Of a stretch of 64,000 nucleotides of DNA, positions 26,001 to 37,489 are shown piece by piece (position 1 is the stretch's first letter; every line of letters starts with the position of its first letter). The position numbers and the translations under genes are program-made. Where the stretch lies: positions 4,526,001-4,590,000 of the forward strand of contig NC_133101.1 in the NCBI RefSeq assembly GCF_022965805.1, written 5' to 3'. Source of the DNA: Primulina eburnea (taxonomy: Eukaryota > Streptophyta > Magnoliopsida > Lamiales > Gesneriaceae). The notes beneath the pieces were generated by a model. The model saw nothing but the letters and a program-made list of their open reading frames with translations. It had not been told where the DNA came from and did not search any database.

Positions 26001-26380
26001 TGGATTTCTTTCCAAACTTTCGAATCAGGCATTTTCATTGACTTTCTCACGTCATCTCATTTTATTACCTTCTTCTCTAGGGCCTCAAAAGGACTGATCA
26101 ACAAACCATACTCGACGACTACAACAAACGTGGGGCAGGGACATATCAAACATCTTTAAAGACTGTCATCCCATCTGCACCCAACACCATGGTGGCAGCA
26201 CCCGTGATAGCTAATCCAATCGCACCTGGGATCATCCCACTGAAGGAAGAAATCGTGGCTAGAGCAGCTGCGCTAGGGCGAGGTGCTGCCACAACAGGAA
26301 TCCGCAGATTCTTAGCTTTAACTGAATCAACCACCAAAGATAGAAAAGATGGGGCATTCAGAAAGCTTTTCATCGGATAA
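11014..26380 (+). CDS. VPS53: VPS53, GARP tethering complex subunit (frameshift in exon 19)
   Basis: GARP tethers endosome-derived vesicles at the trans-Golgi; the Arabidopsis orthologue is HIT1. Coding exons with GT-AG borders: 11014-11071, 11576-11670, 11901-11957, 12105-12255, 13068-13138, 14275-14399, 15106-15266, 15341-15482, 15972-16035, 18092-18274, 18384-18425, 18850-18954, 19044-19103, 20649-20756, 20901-20966, 21471-21548, 21632-21765, 21858-21951, 22687-22765, 22921-22983, 25339-25407, 25486-25581, 26081-26380. The N-terminal Vps53 domain is recognisable from [20 protein letters not shown] through [15 protein letters not shown], and the C-terminus keeps [13 protein letters not shown]. 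All exon phases agree except exon 19: it has 79 bases, where 78 are expected. [10 protein letters not shown] and [15 protein letters not shown] are in different frames, so strict reading hits TGA at 25377. Without the extra base the protein is 799 residues, the usual length. Either a recent null allele or a sequence error. Confidence 0.93.
16725..18030. repeat. Dispersed non-coding repeat R, copy 2, in VPS53 intron 9
   Basis: The copy starts near AATCGCAAGTGCACAAGTC. It shares ordered words with 3476-4030: TAATATAGTGTAC, TCTCGGTTCACCTAC and CTATGACTATCAAC..ATCCAACTT. It continues further than copy 1, ending near AAAACGACGTGAAATAAC and AAAATCGACACATCAA. This makes intron 9 about 2 kb. Splice sites of exons 9 and 10 are intact. 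The likely source is an LTR-retrotransposon family, not identified here; the boundaries are approximate. Confidence 0.55.
23448..23527 (+). repeat. 80-bp direct repeat, copy 1 (VPS53 intron 20)
   Basis: Identical by eye over 80 bases to 24124-24203. It begins ATATTTTGATTCCAGTAG and ends CTAATTCTTCCA. Both lie in the 2.35-kb intron 20, 676 bp apart. Confidence 0.9.
24124..24203 (+). repeat. 80-bp direct repeat, copy 2 (VPS53 intron 20)
   Basis: Second identical copy of 23448-23527. The 596 bp between the copies contain no coding frame or terminal inverted repeat that I can see, so a partial tandem duplication with later divergence or an inserted segment are both possible. Confidence 0.9.
24846..25115. 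mobile_element. Possible decayed MITE in VPS53 intron 20
   Basis: It starts GGCTGCGTTTGGATCGATG, the style of many plant MITE ends. Near the other side, TGAAATCAATGGATTTCAAT pairs imperfectly with the GAATTTCAAATTCATTGATT near the start. The expected right terminus is not visible, so class and right border are uncertain. Confidence 0.3.
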
Positions 26381-28270
26381 TATATGTTTGCTCCTTTTCA
26401 CATTGGGTTCATTTCTGTTTCTTTTGAAGATCAGAATTAGCCTCTGATAACTTTATCAGCCCTTCCCCTGGGGTAGAAATTGTACTGCAGTTGTGGAGTT
26501 GTAATGGGATTTTTGGTTTAACGGTTCACATTAAGCCGCAGGCATTTTTTTGTACGGGTAAATTCAAATTTTTCTTTGGCTGTAAATTACTTGCTTGATT
26601 TTAATCATCATAGTTTTAAGTTTTTTAATTCGATGGAATAGATTAAAGTCGAAGTTTTTATATTGAAATGCATGTACTCTTTTTTTAACGAATAAATGTA
26701 TATAGTTTTAGTATGATTAAAAATTAAAAATAATTTAAGTTCAAGTATTATTTTTATTTGAATTATCAAAAAATATCTTGGTGTGTTGATTGATTAACAT
26801 TTTAACGAGATCAAGCTTCGTTGACGCACCAAAAATACCAAAAAAAAAATTAGGTTATTGGATTGATGAATTCGAACGGAGAAATTCTAATTAATTATAG
26901 ATTTAAGATGATACTATTTTTCGATTAATGTCAAAACATGTCACAACTGTGTATAAATTATACTTAAAATTAAATGATAGTGAATTAAAAATCGGAAGAT
27001 AATGGGTCAATAACTTAGATAAATTTGATTTTTTTTAAAAAAAATGACTCTGCTGTTAAAATAACATTGCATTATGTGTTTCTGTTTTTTTTTTTTTGTT
27101 TTTTTTGACTTTTGAGTAAGAAGTTTATTTTTTAATATGCAGAGAAAAGATCATAAATTTGAATGACATTTATTTAATATGTAGCATTATATAGAGTGGC
27201 TAATATTTTTTTATCTAAATTTATTATTAACATTATTATTTTGTTTTTTGAATCTCATCTCGGATAGTCATGACTAACCTTTTTTATTTATTTTTGTTGA
27301 AAGAATATCGAATCTTTGTTTTTTTTTTTTTTGGAGATGTCTAATTTTTCTTTTTTCTTTTTTTTTTTCCGGAGCATATATCTAACTTTATTTTGGTATA
27401 ATTAGAAACGGCTATTTTATCCTTTTTAAAGTTTATTTCATCTTGCATTTTTTTTAAACTATTATCTCTCTTTTGAGACATCACGAAACAAAATTTACTA
27501 ATAAAAAAAAATACACGTGCTCAAAACTTAAAATTATTTATATTACTTCTTCCAAATTCCATATTTGCGGTTTCAAGAGTTCATGAAATTTCTCAACTCA
27601 AAATTACCCATTCTATTTGTTCTTCAATATTGCTTTAAATAATTCAGAATTCACCCCCCCCCCCCCCACAAAAAAAAAAAAAATCACTCAAAGAATCATT
27701 CGAAGTATCAAATAAATTACTTTAAATACAATTTTACTTGAACATAGTAAACTTGTTTTTTTTAGAATTTAGAACAATTAATTTCATAAAATAATTTCCG
27801 CACAAACAATTGTACTTTCTTCAAATTCTACTAATTCACCCGTCATTATACTCATCAAGACTATGAATACAAACAATACCATCGAACACTTGAAGTGTAG
27901 CAAGTGGAAGGTAGACATGGACAATTCAGCCCTACTTCCTACTAAAAGTCTTCAATTATACCTAATTTGGTTTGACAATCCAGTCCTCGAATCCTAACTA
28001 TATATTATATATCCTCAAATATGTGTTTCAATACCAACTTGAAAATTCAAAAACACTGAACCGAATGGCGAAGCAACTGGATTAGTCGAATCTGGCCGAG
28101 AGGATGATCTATCTATCATATCTACGTCTAATCTCAATGATCGTGGTTATTTAAGATGAAATTAAGGACGTGCTGATGCGAATATTTTATTTGTGAAATA
28201 GACATAGGTCATTTAGGGTGAATATTAAATTTTAATGTTATGAAACATAAATTGAAGGTAAAAATTTACT
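26381..28270. other. Intergenic, AT-rich, no gene seen
   Basis: Contains the VPS53 3' flank, several T-rich runs (27060-27370) and a run of about 15 C followed by poly-A near 27653-27682. No open frame of interest and no terminal repeats were found. Confidence 0.6.
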
Positions 28271-28279
28271 TGAAAAGTA

Positions 28280-28460
28280 GGGTGAGTCTCATGTGATACC
28301 ATCTCACGGATCATAATCGTTGAGACGGGTCAGCCATACCCATATTTACAATAAAAAGTAATACTCTTAGCAGAAAAAATAATACTTTTTCATAGATGAC
28401 CCAAATAAGAGATCCGTCTCACAAATAAGACCCGTGAGACCGTCTCACAAGTTTTTTGTC
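28280..28460 (+). mobile_element. 182-bp Mutator-type MITE, copy 2
   Basis: 181 bp, starting GGGTGAGTCTCATG and ending GTTTTTTGTC. Flanking 9-mers TGAAAAGTA (28271-28279) and TAAAAAGTA (28461-28469) differ at one base. Confidence 0.85.
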
Positions 28461-28671
28461 TAAAAAGTAATAGGCTTACAGTTTAAAATTTATTATTTTG
28501 AGAAAAAAAATGAAGTGGAATTTTACCCTAATAATTCCAGTGCCCCTGCAATAGGGTTATCTGAGTGATCTGTGTATAGAGCTCCCTTGTGGTTCATATC
28601 TTTTAGTGAGAATCCTATTCAGTCTCAAATTCAAACATTTGTTGTCTTCTTCTATTTCTAAAGAGAATGTT

Positions 28672-29135
28672 TTCTACAACAAAAATTAATTTTCGCAGCA
28701 CACAATTGACTTTTCACAGCGTACAACAAACGCTGCGCAGTTAAAAGCGGTTGAAACTCAGAAGTATTGACAACGAACTGTGCCCGTTGCGAATAATGAT
28801 ATTGACAGTAGGCACTGTACGTCGTGGATATAGACATCGACAGCGCGCATCGCACGTCGTGCATATGGGAATCGACAGCAGGCAACGCACGCCGTGGATA
28901 CAAGAATCCACAGCGCGCTCCGCACGATGTAGATACAAGCGTCGACAGTGCACATCGCATGTCGTGGATATAGGAATCCACAGCACGCAACGGATAGGCA
29001 CGTCGTTAATAACATTATTGACAGCGTGCATTAAAAGCACGCAATGAATATGCACGTCGTTAATAACATTATTGACAGCATGCATTAAAAGCACGCTGTT
29101 GATATAGCGCTGCGAAAATTCAATTCCTTGTAGTG
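28672..29135 (-). mobile_element. Small non-autonomous CACTA element
   Basis: On the minus strand the right end reads CACTACAAGGAATTGAATTT, the CACTA signature. The left end, TTCTACAACAAAAATT, looks like a mutated CACTACAACAAAAATT. The 3-bp duplication GTT flanks both sides (28669-28671 and 29136-29138), the size expected for CACTA. Subterminal TTTTCGCAGC/GCTGCGAAAA motifs are inverted. The interior has about five 35-bp tandem units (28821-28992) and two ~54-bp units (about 28999-29105). No transposase is present, and the open frames here come from the tandem repeats. Confidence 0.75.
28821..28992. repeat. 35-bp tandem repeat inside the CACTA element
   Basis: About five units start at 28821, 28856, 28891, 28926 and 28961, each built on GTCGTGGATATA..ATCGACAGC..CGCAC. 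They are CpG-rich compared with the surrounding DNA. Because 35 is not a multiple of three, open frames appear in several phases on both strands. Confidence 0.85.
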
Positions 29136-29307
29136 GTTCTACAAACAAGAAATTTGTTACAATCGATAAATTTATAGTTATATAAACCTTCTTCTCAGAT
29201 TTAAAATCACCCCCAAATATCAAGAATTTTCTTCTTTTTTTTTAAGTTTTGAGAGGAGTTTGTTATAATTTGATCTCGAACTTAATATCTCATGCCAAAT
29301 CCGAAAA

Positions 29308-29489
29308 GAGTGGGTCTCATGTGAGACCGTCTCATGGATCATAATCTGTGAGACGGGTCAACCCTACTCATATTCACAATAAAAAGTAATACTCTTAGCA
29401 TAAAAAGTAATAATTTTTCATGGGTGACCCAAATAAGAAATCTGTCTCACAAATATGACCCGTGAGACCGTCTCACACAAGTTTTTGTC
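29308..29489 (+). mobile_element. 182-bp Mutator-type MITE, copy 3 (reference copy)
   Basis: Exactly 182 bp, starting GAGTGGGTCTCATGTGAGAC and ending CACACAAGTTTTTGTC. It has a perfect 9-bp duplication ATCCGAAAA on both sides (29299-29307 and 29490-29498). Internally it has AATCTGTGAGACGGGTCAAC and, inverted, ATCTGTCTCAC and GACCCGTGAGACCGTCTCAC. Confidence 0.92.
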
Positions 29490-29498
29490 ATCCGAAAA

Positions 29499-30163
29499 TA
29501 TGATGTCCATGAGATATAAGTCATCAGCCTAAACATATGGCGTTCTCATGATAATTATATAATATATTTTCAAATAAAAATCAATCATAGACATACAGAC
29601 ATGGGAAAATTCAGATTGCATGTATAGCCTCACTCCTACCTAATTTATGATTTCACCAGTAGAAGTTGTGACTTGCGATCCCTATATTCTGATTATACGT
29701 GCAATCAGGGGAATTGGTGAATGTAACAACCCTGGAATGGTCTCTATTTTTTTTATTTTTTATTTAATTTCTTCAGTAGTTGTTAATTTCAAAGTAAAAA
29801 ATTACTCTTTTACTACTGAATTGGAGGTTGATTTTAAAAGAGTTGATTTATATGAATAGGATGAATCTCATAATAACATATTTATTTTCAATCAAACGCT
29901 AGATAAAACAACGACGATGTAAAGTCTGATCAAACGCGATGCAAAGCCAAACACCAAGGACAAATGGTGGAAAATCGACAATTAAATGGTTGTCGATAAG
30001 GCCTCCATAAAATAGCAAAAGCTTGGAGAATAATTTCGATGGTGAAAGCTGAAGAAAATCCACACAAATTTACCATACAACATTTTTCTAAAATTAAAAT
30101 ACATATTTATTTATATATTAATAATTGACACAAATTGAAGATCCTCACTTCTTCCCCCTTAGA
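29499..30163. other. 3' flank of the aquaporin gene
   Basis: No gene was recognised. The 70-codon plus-strand frame at 29647-29859 has no known domain. This stretch should contain the aquaporin 3' UTR on the minus strand. Confidence 0.5.
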
Positions 30164-32179
30164 TCAAACTCGGGAACTGCTCCTGAATGATCCAAGGGCC
30201 TTGATTGCTCCTGCCCTTAATATGAACTGGTGGTAGAAAGCTGCAATGGCTGCACCAATGAAGGGTCCCACCCAAAAGATCCACTGAAAAATAAAATAAA
30301 TTAAATTAAATTAAACTATAAAAAAAATTCTGGGTTTTTTTTCAAAATTATTTTTGGAGGTGTCCATATAGTTTACCTGATCATCCCAAGCCTTCTCTTG
30401 GTTGTAGATTACTGCAGCTCCAAAACTCCTTGCGGGGTTGATGCCGGTTCCGGTGACGGGAATGGTGGCTAGGTGGACCATGAACACCGCGAATCCGATT
30501 GGAAGAGGTGCCAACACCTAGTTTCGTAATTCATTCGATGATCAATATATCATATATGACACGGAAAATTCATAAAATGGAAGAATCTTATAATAGAAGT
30601 GGAACAAAATGTCATGTTACATTATTACTAATTCGACATTTTGGTAAAGGGTTGTGGAATTGATGCCTTGGCTCTAAGGCTCTAAAGCCACTTTTTGAGG
30701 TTTGGTGGCTCAAGGCTCTAATAGCCACAAGTTTCTTGTCAAATTTCCTAATTTTGACACATAATTTTGATCATTACGTCTCTTTTATATTATGTTTAAT
30801 TGAGATTAAAATCTCATTATTCTTAAATCATAGGTCGCAAGCGATTCAAAATCACTCAAACATTACATTTCGGGACCATGTTAGATATTATAGGACTAAT
30901 GTTATTTGCAATCCACTTTTTATTACGCACACACCACCTCGTCGAAAAATAAGAATAATTATATTCACAAAATTTGGGGTGGCATCAAGTCAAACAATTG
31001 AAAACACAATATTAAATCCATGTTTGAAAGAGAAGGCTTTCATTTGCTCAAATCTATTTGACTTTTAAGTAGTAGATATATAATCTTGGAAAACAGGGCA
31101 GATTAGCTAGCAATCTAGGAGAATTGGGGATTCAATAAAGTTTGTGGGCCAAAAACTTGAATATTTTCAAGAATCACATAGAACTTCAAGTTGATCCAAA
31201 AAACAATCACAAAGAGAAAGTGCTTCTTACAGGGACATGAGAATCTCTTGCGCTTCTCTTGGGATCGGTGGCCGAGAAGACTGTGTAAACGAGGACAAAC
31301 GTGCCGATGATCTCGGCCCCCAAGCCGACTCCGATGCTGATGCCTGGTTGCAGCTCGTTGGCGCCGCCACCGTACCTTTTGTAGAAAGATTTCTGGAATC
31401 CCTTGACCAGCCCAACTCCGCAGATGGCACCCAAACATTGAGCTACCATATACATCAGCGCCCTCACCAGCGACACTTTCCGAGCCAGTAATAGCCCCCA
31501 TGTCACCGCCGGGTTAATGTGACCCCCTATACATACATACATATGTAAGTAACCACTTACTTAATTCAAACAGTTGTATGAATTGTTTCACTACATTCCG
31601 ATATCAGGTGCCATAGGTACTCTGCAGACCAGGACTAAAAAGAAGAAACCACCAACTTATGGAACTGGTACCAAAATTTGAATGAATTCTTGAAATTCAA
31701 AACATGCCAACTTACACGATGAATTTTTCGAATATTGTCCCTGATAAAAATCACGTGTGCAAAATCTTTGTACAGATTAAACTCTCGTGGAAATCAAACA
31801 AGAAAAAAGCTCAAGTCCATACAAAATCCACACATAACAAGTCTAATAAAAGAAGTATGAAGGGAAAACAAATAAAGCAACGCAACTGACCAGATATCCC
31901 AGCAGTACAGTAGACAAGCACGAAAATCATCCCCCCGAAAGCCCACGCGATCCCCAGAATCCCCACACCGTCGCAGAAATCAGCTTCCGATTGACGCTTG
32001 TATCCGATCACTGTCAGCACGGTAACGTAAAGGAAGAGTAGAGTGGCTACGAATTCGGCTATCAAGGCCCGGTAAAAAGACCATTTCATCAGCTCCGCCG
32101 CGTCGATCAGCGGCGCTGGTGGCGGGTCTTGGTAGTCCTTCGCCGCAAAGGAGCCCTGCTCGGCCACGTCCTTGGTCAT
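30164..32179 (-). CDS. PIP2: PIP2-type plasma-membrane aquaporin
   Basis: A plasma-membrane water channel of six membrane helices. Minus-strand exons: 32179-31891, 31526-31231, 30517-30377 and 30283-30164. Introns are GT-AG and the protein has 281 residues. Both NPA boxes are present (101-103 and 222-224). The selectivity filter is Phe81, His210, Thr219 and Arg225, the water-tight set. Gating residues known from spinach SoPIP2;1 occur at the same numbers: Ser115 (loop B), Ser188 and His193 (loop D), and Ser274 (C-tail). An Asp26/Glu29 pair fits the divalent-cation site. The short acidic N-terminus and the SFRS C-tail favour PIP2 over PIP1. Oddity: after the first NPA the text is [12 protein letters not shown], whereas PIPs usually have VTFGLFLARKVS. 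Which PIP2 paralogue it is cannot be told. Confidence 0.96.
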
Positions 32180-32264
32180 TTGGCCTTACGTAGATAAGGA
32201 AGTGTGTGTATTTCTTAGGTGGAAAGTGAGCAGTAGTGATAGAAGAAGAGAAAGTAGGATGGGG

Positions 32265-32272
32265 TATTTATT
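32265..32272 (-). promoter_or_regulatory. Candidate TATA box of the PIP2 gene
   Basis: AATAAATA on the minus strand, about 86-93 bp before the start codon. It is followed by a CT-rich leader (CTTCTTCTATCAC) typical of plant 5' UTRs. Confidence 0.45.
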
Positions 32273-33376
32273 GTGGAAATTTGGTGGGAGTGGAAATATT
32301 TTATCATTATAAATTTAGATTTTTAGAATTTTATTTTTAAAAATATATTGATTTCACAAGATTTTATATAAAAATAAATATATGCATAATTGTGGAAAAC
32401 TCATTCGAATGTATATTTCATGCCGAGTATTTACTTATTTATTCAAAAATTCAATATTTTCTTCATTTGTATATAAATAAGATAAAATTATGGCCAACGA
32501 ACTTCTTATGTGTTATGGTTTTCTCGAAAAAAAGAAAAGATTTCTACAAATTATACGTTTTCTCTCACTTCGTGGAAATTTGAACGAAATTATAATCTAC
32601 TTTCATCAAGTGATTTATTAGATAATTAAAAAGAGAAGATCCTGAATACTATTTGAAATTCAGAAGAACTGCATGAATGGGCGCCCAACTGGAAAAAAAC
32701 CATTGTTGGACTTGAATAATCGCTCTTTGCTGTTCAAACGAAATTGTTTCATTTTTGTAGTTTTCTAATAGTTCCAAAATATTATAAGTTAAATTAATCA
32801 AATACAATTTTTTTCACTCTAGCTCAGAATATCAGTTCACTCTAAGCTCATTGGCTTCCATTTCCACCTATATTGAAATACATAGAAGAAAATTATTGTT
32901 TTTTTATAAAAAAGGTATTACTTTTTTTAAAGAAATCTGCCCCAAACTAAACAAATTCAATTATAATAAAAAGGTTAGGCTAATTCGAAATCGAGCTTAT
33001 GTTAAATTATTTTAAAATATATAATTTTTTCGACATTTTTAACAAGTTACGTATAAACATTTAAGTTCAAAATTTATCGAATAGAAATAGATTTATTTCT
33101 ATGTATAATGATAATTCCATAATAACCAAAATGTTTTTTTTTCAAAATAATTAAATTAAGTGTCATTTAATAATTAATATGTGAAATAAGTAAGAATGAT
33201 TTAGAAAAAAAGACGATTGATGGTGAACGTATGGACACTTTTGCATGAAAGCATCGAAAGGTGAGATTTGTAGATAAAATTTTTAGATCTTTGATTTTTT
33301 GTTTAAATTTTATAAATATTAATCTTTTATTACTTTTTTAAAAAAAATTGAGGTCAAATTTTTTAAAAATATGAAG
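32273..33376. other. Aquaporin upstream region and AT-rich spacer
   Basis: The part next to 32273 would hold PIP2 promoter elements. No further motif, gene or repeat could be supported. Very AT-rich beyond 32900. Confidence 0.5.
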
Positions 33377-33385
33377 TAAATATTA

Positions 33386-33566
33386 GAGTAGGTCTCTTGT
33401 GCAATGGTCTTACGAATCTTTATCTGTGAAACGGGTCAACTCTACCGATATTCACAAATAATAGTAATACTCTTAGCACAAAAGGTAATATTTTTTATGG
33501 ATGACCTAAATAAAATATATGTCTTATAAAATACGACCCGTGAGATCGTCTCACGTAAGTTTTGTC
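33386..33566 (+). mobile_element. 182-bp Mutator-type MITE, copy 4
   Basis: 181 bp, starting GAGTAGGTCTCTTGTG and ending TAAGTTTTGTC. Perfect 9-bp duplication TAAATATTA (33377-33385 and 33567-33575). More diverged inside than copies 1-3. Confidence 0.88.
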
Positions 33567-33575
33567 TAAATATTA

Positions 33576-34204
33576 TTAGTTATTTAAAATATGATTAATT
33601 ATGTAATTCGAAAAAGAAATTGGGCCGCCCATAGCTCTCGCTTTCACCGACCGGATAGGGAGAGTGGTCCATCAGCCTCCGCCCAACTATTTTGTTTCAT
33701 ATAAAATAATAATTATTTGGATTTATTGTTATATAAAATAATTATTATTTGGATTCAGACAATACAAGTTAACTTAAATAATGCTACTGAATTTAAAAGT
33801 TTAAAATGATATACGTGTATTTGGAATTATTTAAATAAATTATAACAGATCAAGAGACGCAAATCAATCGTTTTAGATAAGATAAACATTTATCGTTTTA
33901 TAAAAAATTATAAATAATTATACAGACAAAGAAGTATCGGTCTTTCTCCAAACAGCGACAGAAAATAACATTATCATCCATATTTAAAATTCGTAATATT
34001 AATAAAATATAAAAAAAAACATTAGGTATAAGAAATAAATGGTCTAGATATGACACGTGGCTTGCATCGGAACCACTCAGACAGTGTTATGTCACGCGAG
34101 GTTTGATCTAAGGGTCTGAGATGCTTTGGCGGTTTGAAGGCTTATTGTTTTTCTTTAATCAGGAAGAATGTAGAATAACACTATAAATTGGTAGAGTCGA
34201 TCCT
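33576..34204. other. Spacer, nothing identified
   Basis: Mixed composition. A short GC-richer patch near 33625-33690 and AT-rich DNA after it show no coding frame or terminal repeats. Confidence 0.5.
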
Positions 34205-34348
34205 GGGTGTGAGGGCACTGCCCTACACCCAATCAAGGGTCAAGATTCAATCATGGGGGATGGAATTTTTTTTAAAAAAAAAAATAAAATGGGCCAGAAA
34301 TTTTCTGGCCCTTGGATCTGCCCGTGCAGGCAGTGCCTGCACGGGCAG
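34205..34348. repeat. Cluster of three short hairpins
   Basis: Three inverted repeats lie within 144 bp. At 34205-34230, arms GGGTGT(G)AGGGCA and TGCCCTACACCC have one bulged base. At 34291-34311, GGGCCAGAAA and TTTCTGGCCC are separated by one base. At 34318-34348, CTGCCCGTGCAGGCA and TGCCTGCACGGGCAG are separated by one base. The last two have perfect arms of 10 and 15 bp. Function and origin are unknown. Confidence 0.8.
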
Positions 34349-35394
34349 CATCGAATTTTCCCTATAAATTCATGTGCATGTCTAATAGATTGTGGGCCCA
34401 AATCCATATCAGTTGTATGAAAATTGTTTCACAAATGGTCCAAAAGAATAGTCTAATTCCAATTATGACATACCAATACATGTATATATTTATATATGGT
34501 AACCAAACATTTAAATATTTCAATTATTTCATTTTTGCACGGCTTGCATTAGGTGATCTTTTGACGAAACGGATAAAAGGGCTCTATCCGGCCGACGGGC
34601 GCGGGTTTGGGACAAGTAGATGGCTCGATGCGAGGGATAAAAAAGATCGGGCTAGATGACTTAGCATCTTTTTTCATCGGACGTTTGTCTCAATTTATGC
34701 ACTAATTAAGCAATCAGCTTATTATATGAAGGTGAGGGAGATTTAATAGAAACCATTGTGTTATAGTTATTTTGATAAATTTAATTCCGAAGTTTTTTAA
34801 ATCTTTATGACGCGATACACGTGGCATCAAACTAATGGACGAGCAATTGAAATGTATAACTTGTGGACTGGAATGCGCCAGTATATGCCAAATTTGGGTA
34901 CTCGTTTGTCTAAAATGTCACATTGTAATCTTGAAATAAAGATTTCCATGTTTTCGTGTATTATAGTATATTTCTACGGTCTTCCATCTAAAAAAAATCT
35001 ATTAATTACTATATATTCTTATATTATACGGTAAAAAGATTAATTTAAATAATAGTTATTATTATATATGTCTGATATAAGTGGCCATGCTATATAAAAT
35101 ATAGGTGATACCTATATGTTTAATAAAATATGTTGATATGATCGATGGATGGAAGGATTATCATTGATCAACTATTAAAAATCGATGAATTAAATCGAGT
35201 TTGGTTTTCAAATCAAATAAAAAACACTCAAAATAATGTTTCATAGAAACCGATTAAATATTTTGTAAAACATTTAAAAGATATGCAAGTTGAATGAGTA
35301 GAAACATTTGAAATATTTTGTCAAAACGATTGGTATGTAATATTTTAGGTATTTGAATAACACATAAAATGCTTCAACAATATATTTTAAAAAC
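34349..35394. other. Spacer, nothing identified
   Basis: Includes a GC-rich patch near 34575-34650. The plus-strand frames at 34312-34659 and 34807-35034 have no recognisable domain. Confidence 0.5.
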
Positions 35395-36480
35395 AATAAC
35401 GATAGTTAAATGTAATAAATAAATAGACACAAATTTCTTCATAGATGTTCGGATATTAACAACTCATATGTCACTCCTTCCTCTTGAGAAAAATCACTAG
35501 AAGACTTATATTTATACAACTCATTGTACAAACTCATTTCAATTTATGATATCTCTCTTGCCTAATTAAAACTCATAACACACTCTTGATTGTAGGCCAC
35601 AATCTCACAATCTCCATAATGTTTAACATCTCTTATGACAGTACTATAATCATAATCTTTAGTGTCTTTGTGTGAAAACTCACTCAACTAAACTTTGAAT
35701 CTCAACTCTCATGTATATGTGTATGTGTGAGGATTTAATCCTTTACCATATATTTATCTCTCAGATGTATTCTCATACATTGGGCTTGCTCTCATTCTAA
35801 CTCATTTCTTCATGTAAGATGTTCATGCTTTGAATCCACTTCCAAAGTTGTATTTGATCTTCAAATTATTTATACATTTGATACAATGATATGACTGTTT
35901 GAAAAGCTTTTGTACTGTTTTTTATATTGAAATGATTATTTATGTCTTGCCGGACATTTTTCCCAACCCTCGCTGATTTTGACATTTTTGTTCAGTTTTG
36001 CTCGTCTGCGCTCAACTGAAACTGCTCAACTGATAATTCAGTTTTGCTCAACAAAACTCATATTTCATCGTCATTTATCAGTATCTTATACTATGATTCA
36101 AACTTTGACTTGTGAATAGGATCGTAGATAATCATCTTAGCTTCGTAATGCGTACTAAATCAATTCATTTGGATAATCGAGCTAATTAGGCGGACCAAAA
36201 TATTGCAACTGCTCATTTCCAACTGATTATTGGTTTCGTGCAATATAACTTTCGATTCAGTCCAACTGACGTGAAATACAACTTGTCCCAAATTGAATTT
36301 GATATGTGAGATTTCATCAAAATAGTGAAACTCTGCTGATTTTTAGTTTGGCTAAATTTGGGTATTAGCTTCATCTTGAGTTAGTAACTATACACACTTG
36401 AGTAAATATATTAGAAATACAATAATAAATTTTGTTATCATCAAAATTAAGATCGCGTGTATTTCTCAACCCAATATATG
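35395..36480 (-). mobile_element. Possible degraded LTR (copia-like), minus orientation
   Basis: On the minus strand the block opens near TTTTGATGATAACAAAATTT, a phrase I associate with the LTR start of some plant copia families. It then contains many CAACTGA/TCAGTTG words. It later reads GTTGTTAATATCCGAACATC and TTTGTGTCTATTTATTTATT, as in the 3' part of such LTRs. No partner LTR, coding region or target duplication was found. The assignment rests on resemblance only. Confidence 0.3.
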
Positions 36481-36558
36481 TTACGTCGATACTTATAGTT
36501 TATCTGACATCAATGTCCTAAATTTGACATGAGATCTCATGTCAAAGATTCGTCACAT

Positions 36559-36690
36559 CACAAAAACTTCTATGAAATCATCTCACACGTCGATTTTGTG
36601 AAACGTATTTCATACCCGACTATAAAAAAAGATTATTTTTTATGTCAAAATTTGATTTTCACTCCAAATATAGATATCTGAGACTTACTC
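36559..36690 (-). mobile_element. Diverged MITE copy 12
   Basis: A 132-bp degraded minus-strand copy (CACAAAAACTTC at one end, TGAGACTTACTC at the other). Flanking 9-mers TCGTCACAT (36550-36558) and TTGTCACGT (36691-36699) agree at seven positions. Confidence 0.55.
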
Positions 36691-37489
36691 TTGTCACGTA
36701 ATGAGCATTTATATACTAAATCTTTATATACATAATAATAAAATGCAAACTAAATTTTCCATATGAATTTTTGGAATTTCTAAAACATATTTAAAATGAA
36801 ATTTGAAATTTCTAAGATATATATTTAAATTTATTTGATATTTTCAAACTGTTCTTACAACATTTGATGACTCTCTAGAAACTTGTACGAGTATCCAGAA
36901 GTGAATTTGGGAACACGTTTTAAACCTTTTCACTTGTATTGCCTCGAAGGCGCGCATATGCATAAACTCATACTATATATTTTTGATTTAAAAATCTCTG
37001 TCAATAAAATACCAATCAAGTCACAATACAAAATCTATTCTCGTAAAACTACAAAGCAAACGGAGGTCTAAGGGACAAATATTAATTTTTGCGACAAAAT
37101 TATAAATAAAATCATGCATATATTTCATTTAAGAATTGACTTGCAAAAATCGATACATAAATATCTTGAAAATTAAGTATCTAAGTTGAGTTGAGCCAAT
37201 TCAACACGAGCTAAATTGAGTACGGACTGAAGTTTTGTAGTACATCATGTCACATGGGTAAAAATTAAAAATTTAAATAGATTTATAATTATATACAATA
37301 TTCTTATAAAAATTCGAGCTAGTCGATCGTGTTCATGTTGTCTTGTGCCCGAGGCATGACAAGAATGTTAAGTAAATATTCAGAGCTCGTGGTCGTGCCT
37401 AGAACCTTAAAATTTCTAAATTATTTTTGCACTTTTTGAGTATATAACATAAACAGACAAGAAAATATGAAAAAGATTATTATATTTTT

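Noticed and set aside
27653..27682. Poly-C followed by poly-A run
   Set aside because: Simple homopolymers, likely slippage or sequencing noise; no feature attached.
28658..29223. Overlapping frames of 85-160 codons on both strands
   Set aside because: Produced by 35-bp and 54-bp tandem units in the CACTA element; open in several phases at once, hence not coding.
31115..31501. Frames of 67-128 codons antisense or out of frame in the aquaporin
   Set aside because: Shadows of the conserved PIP2 exon 2.
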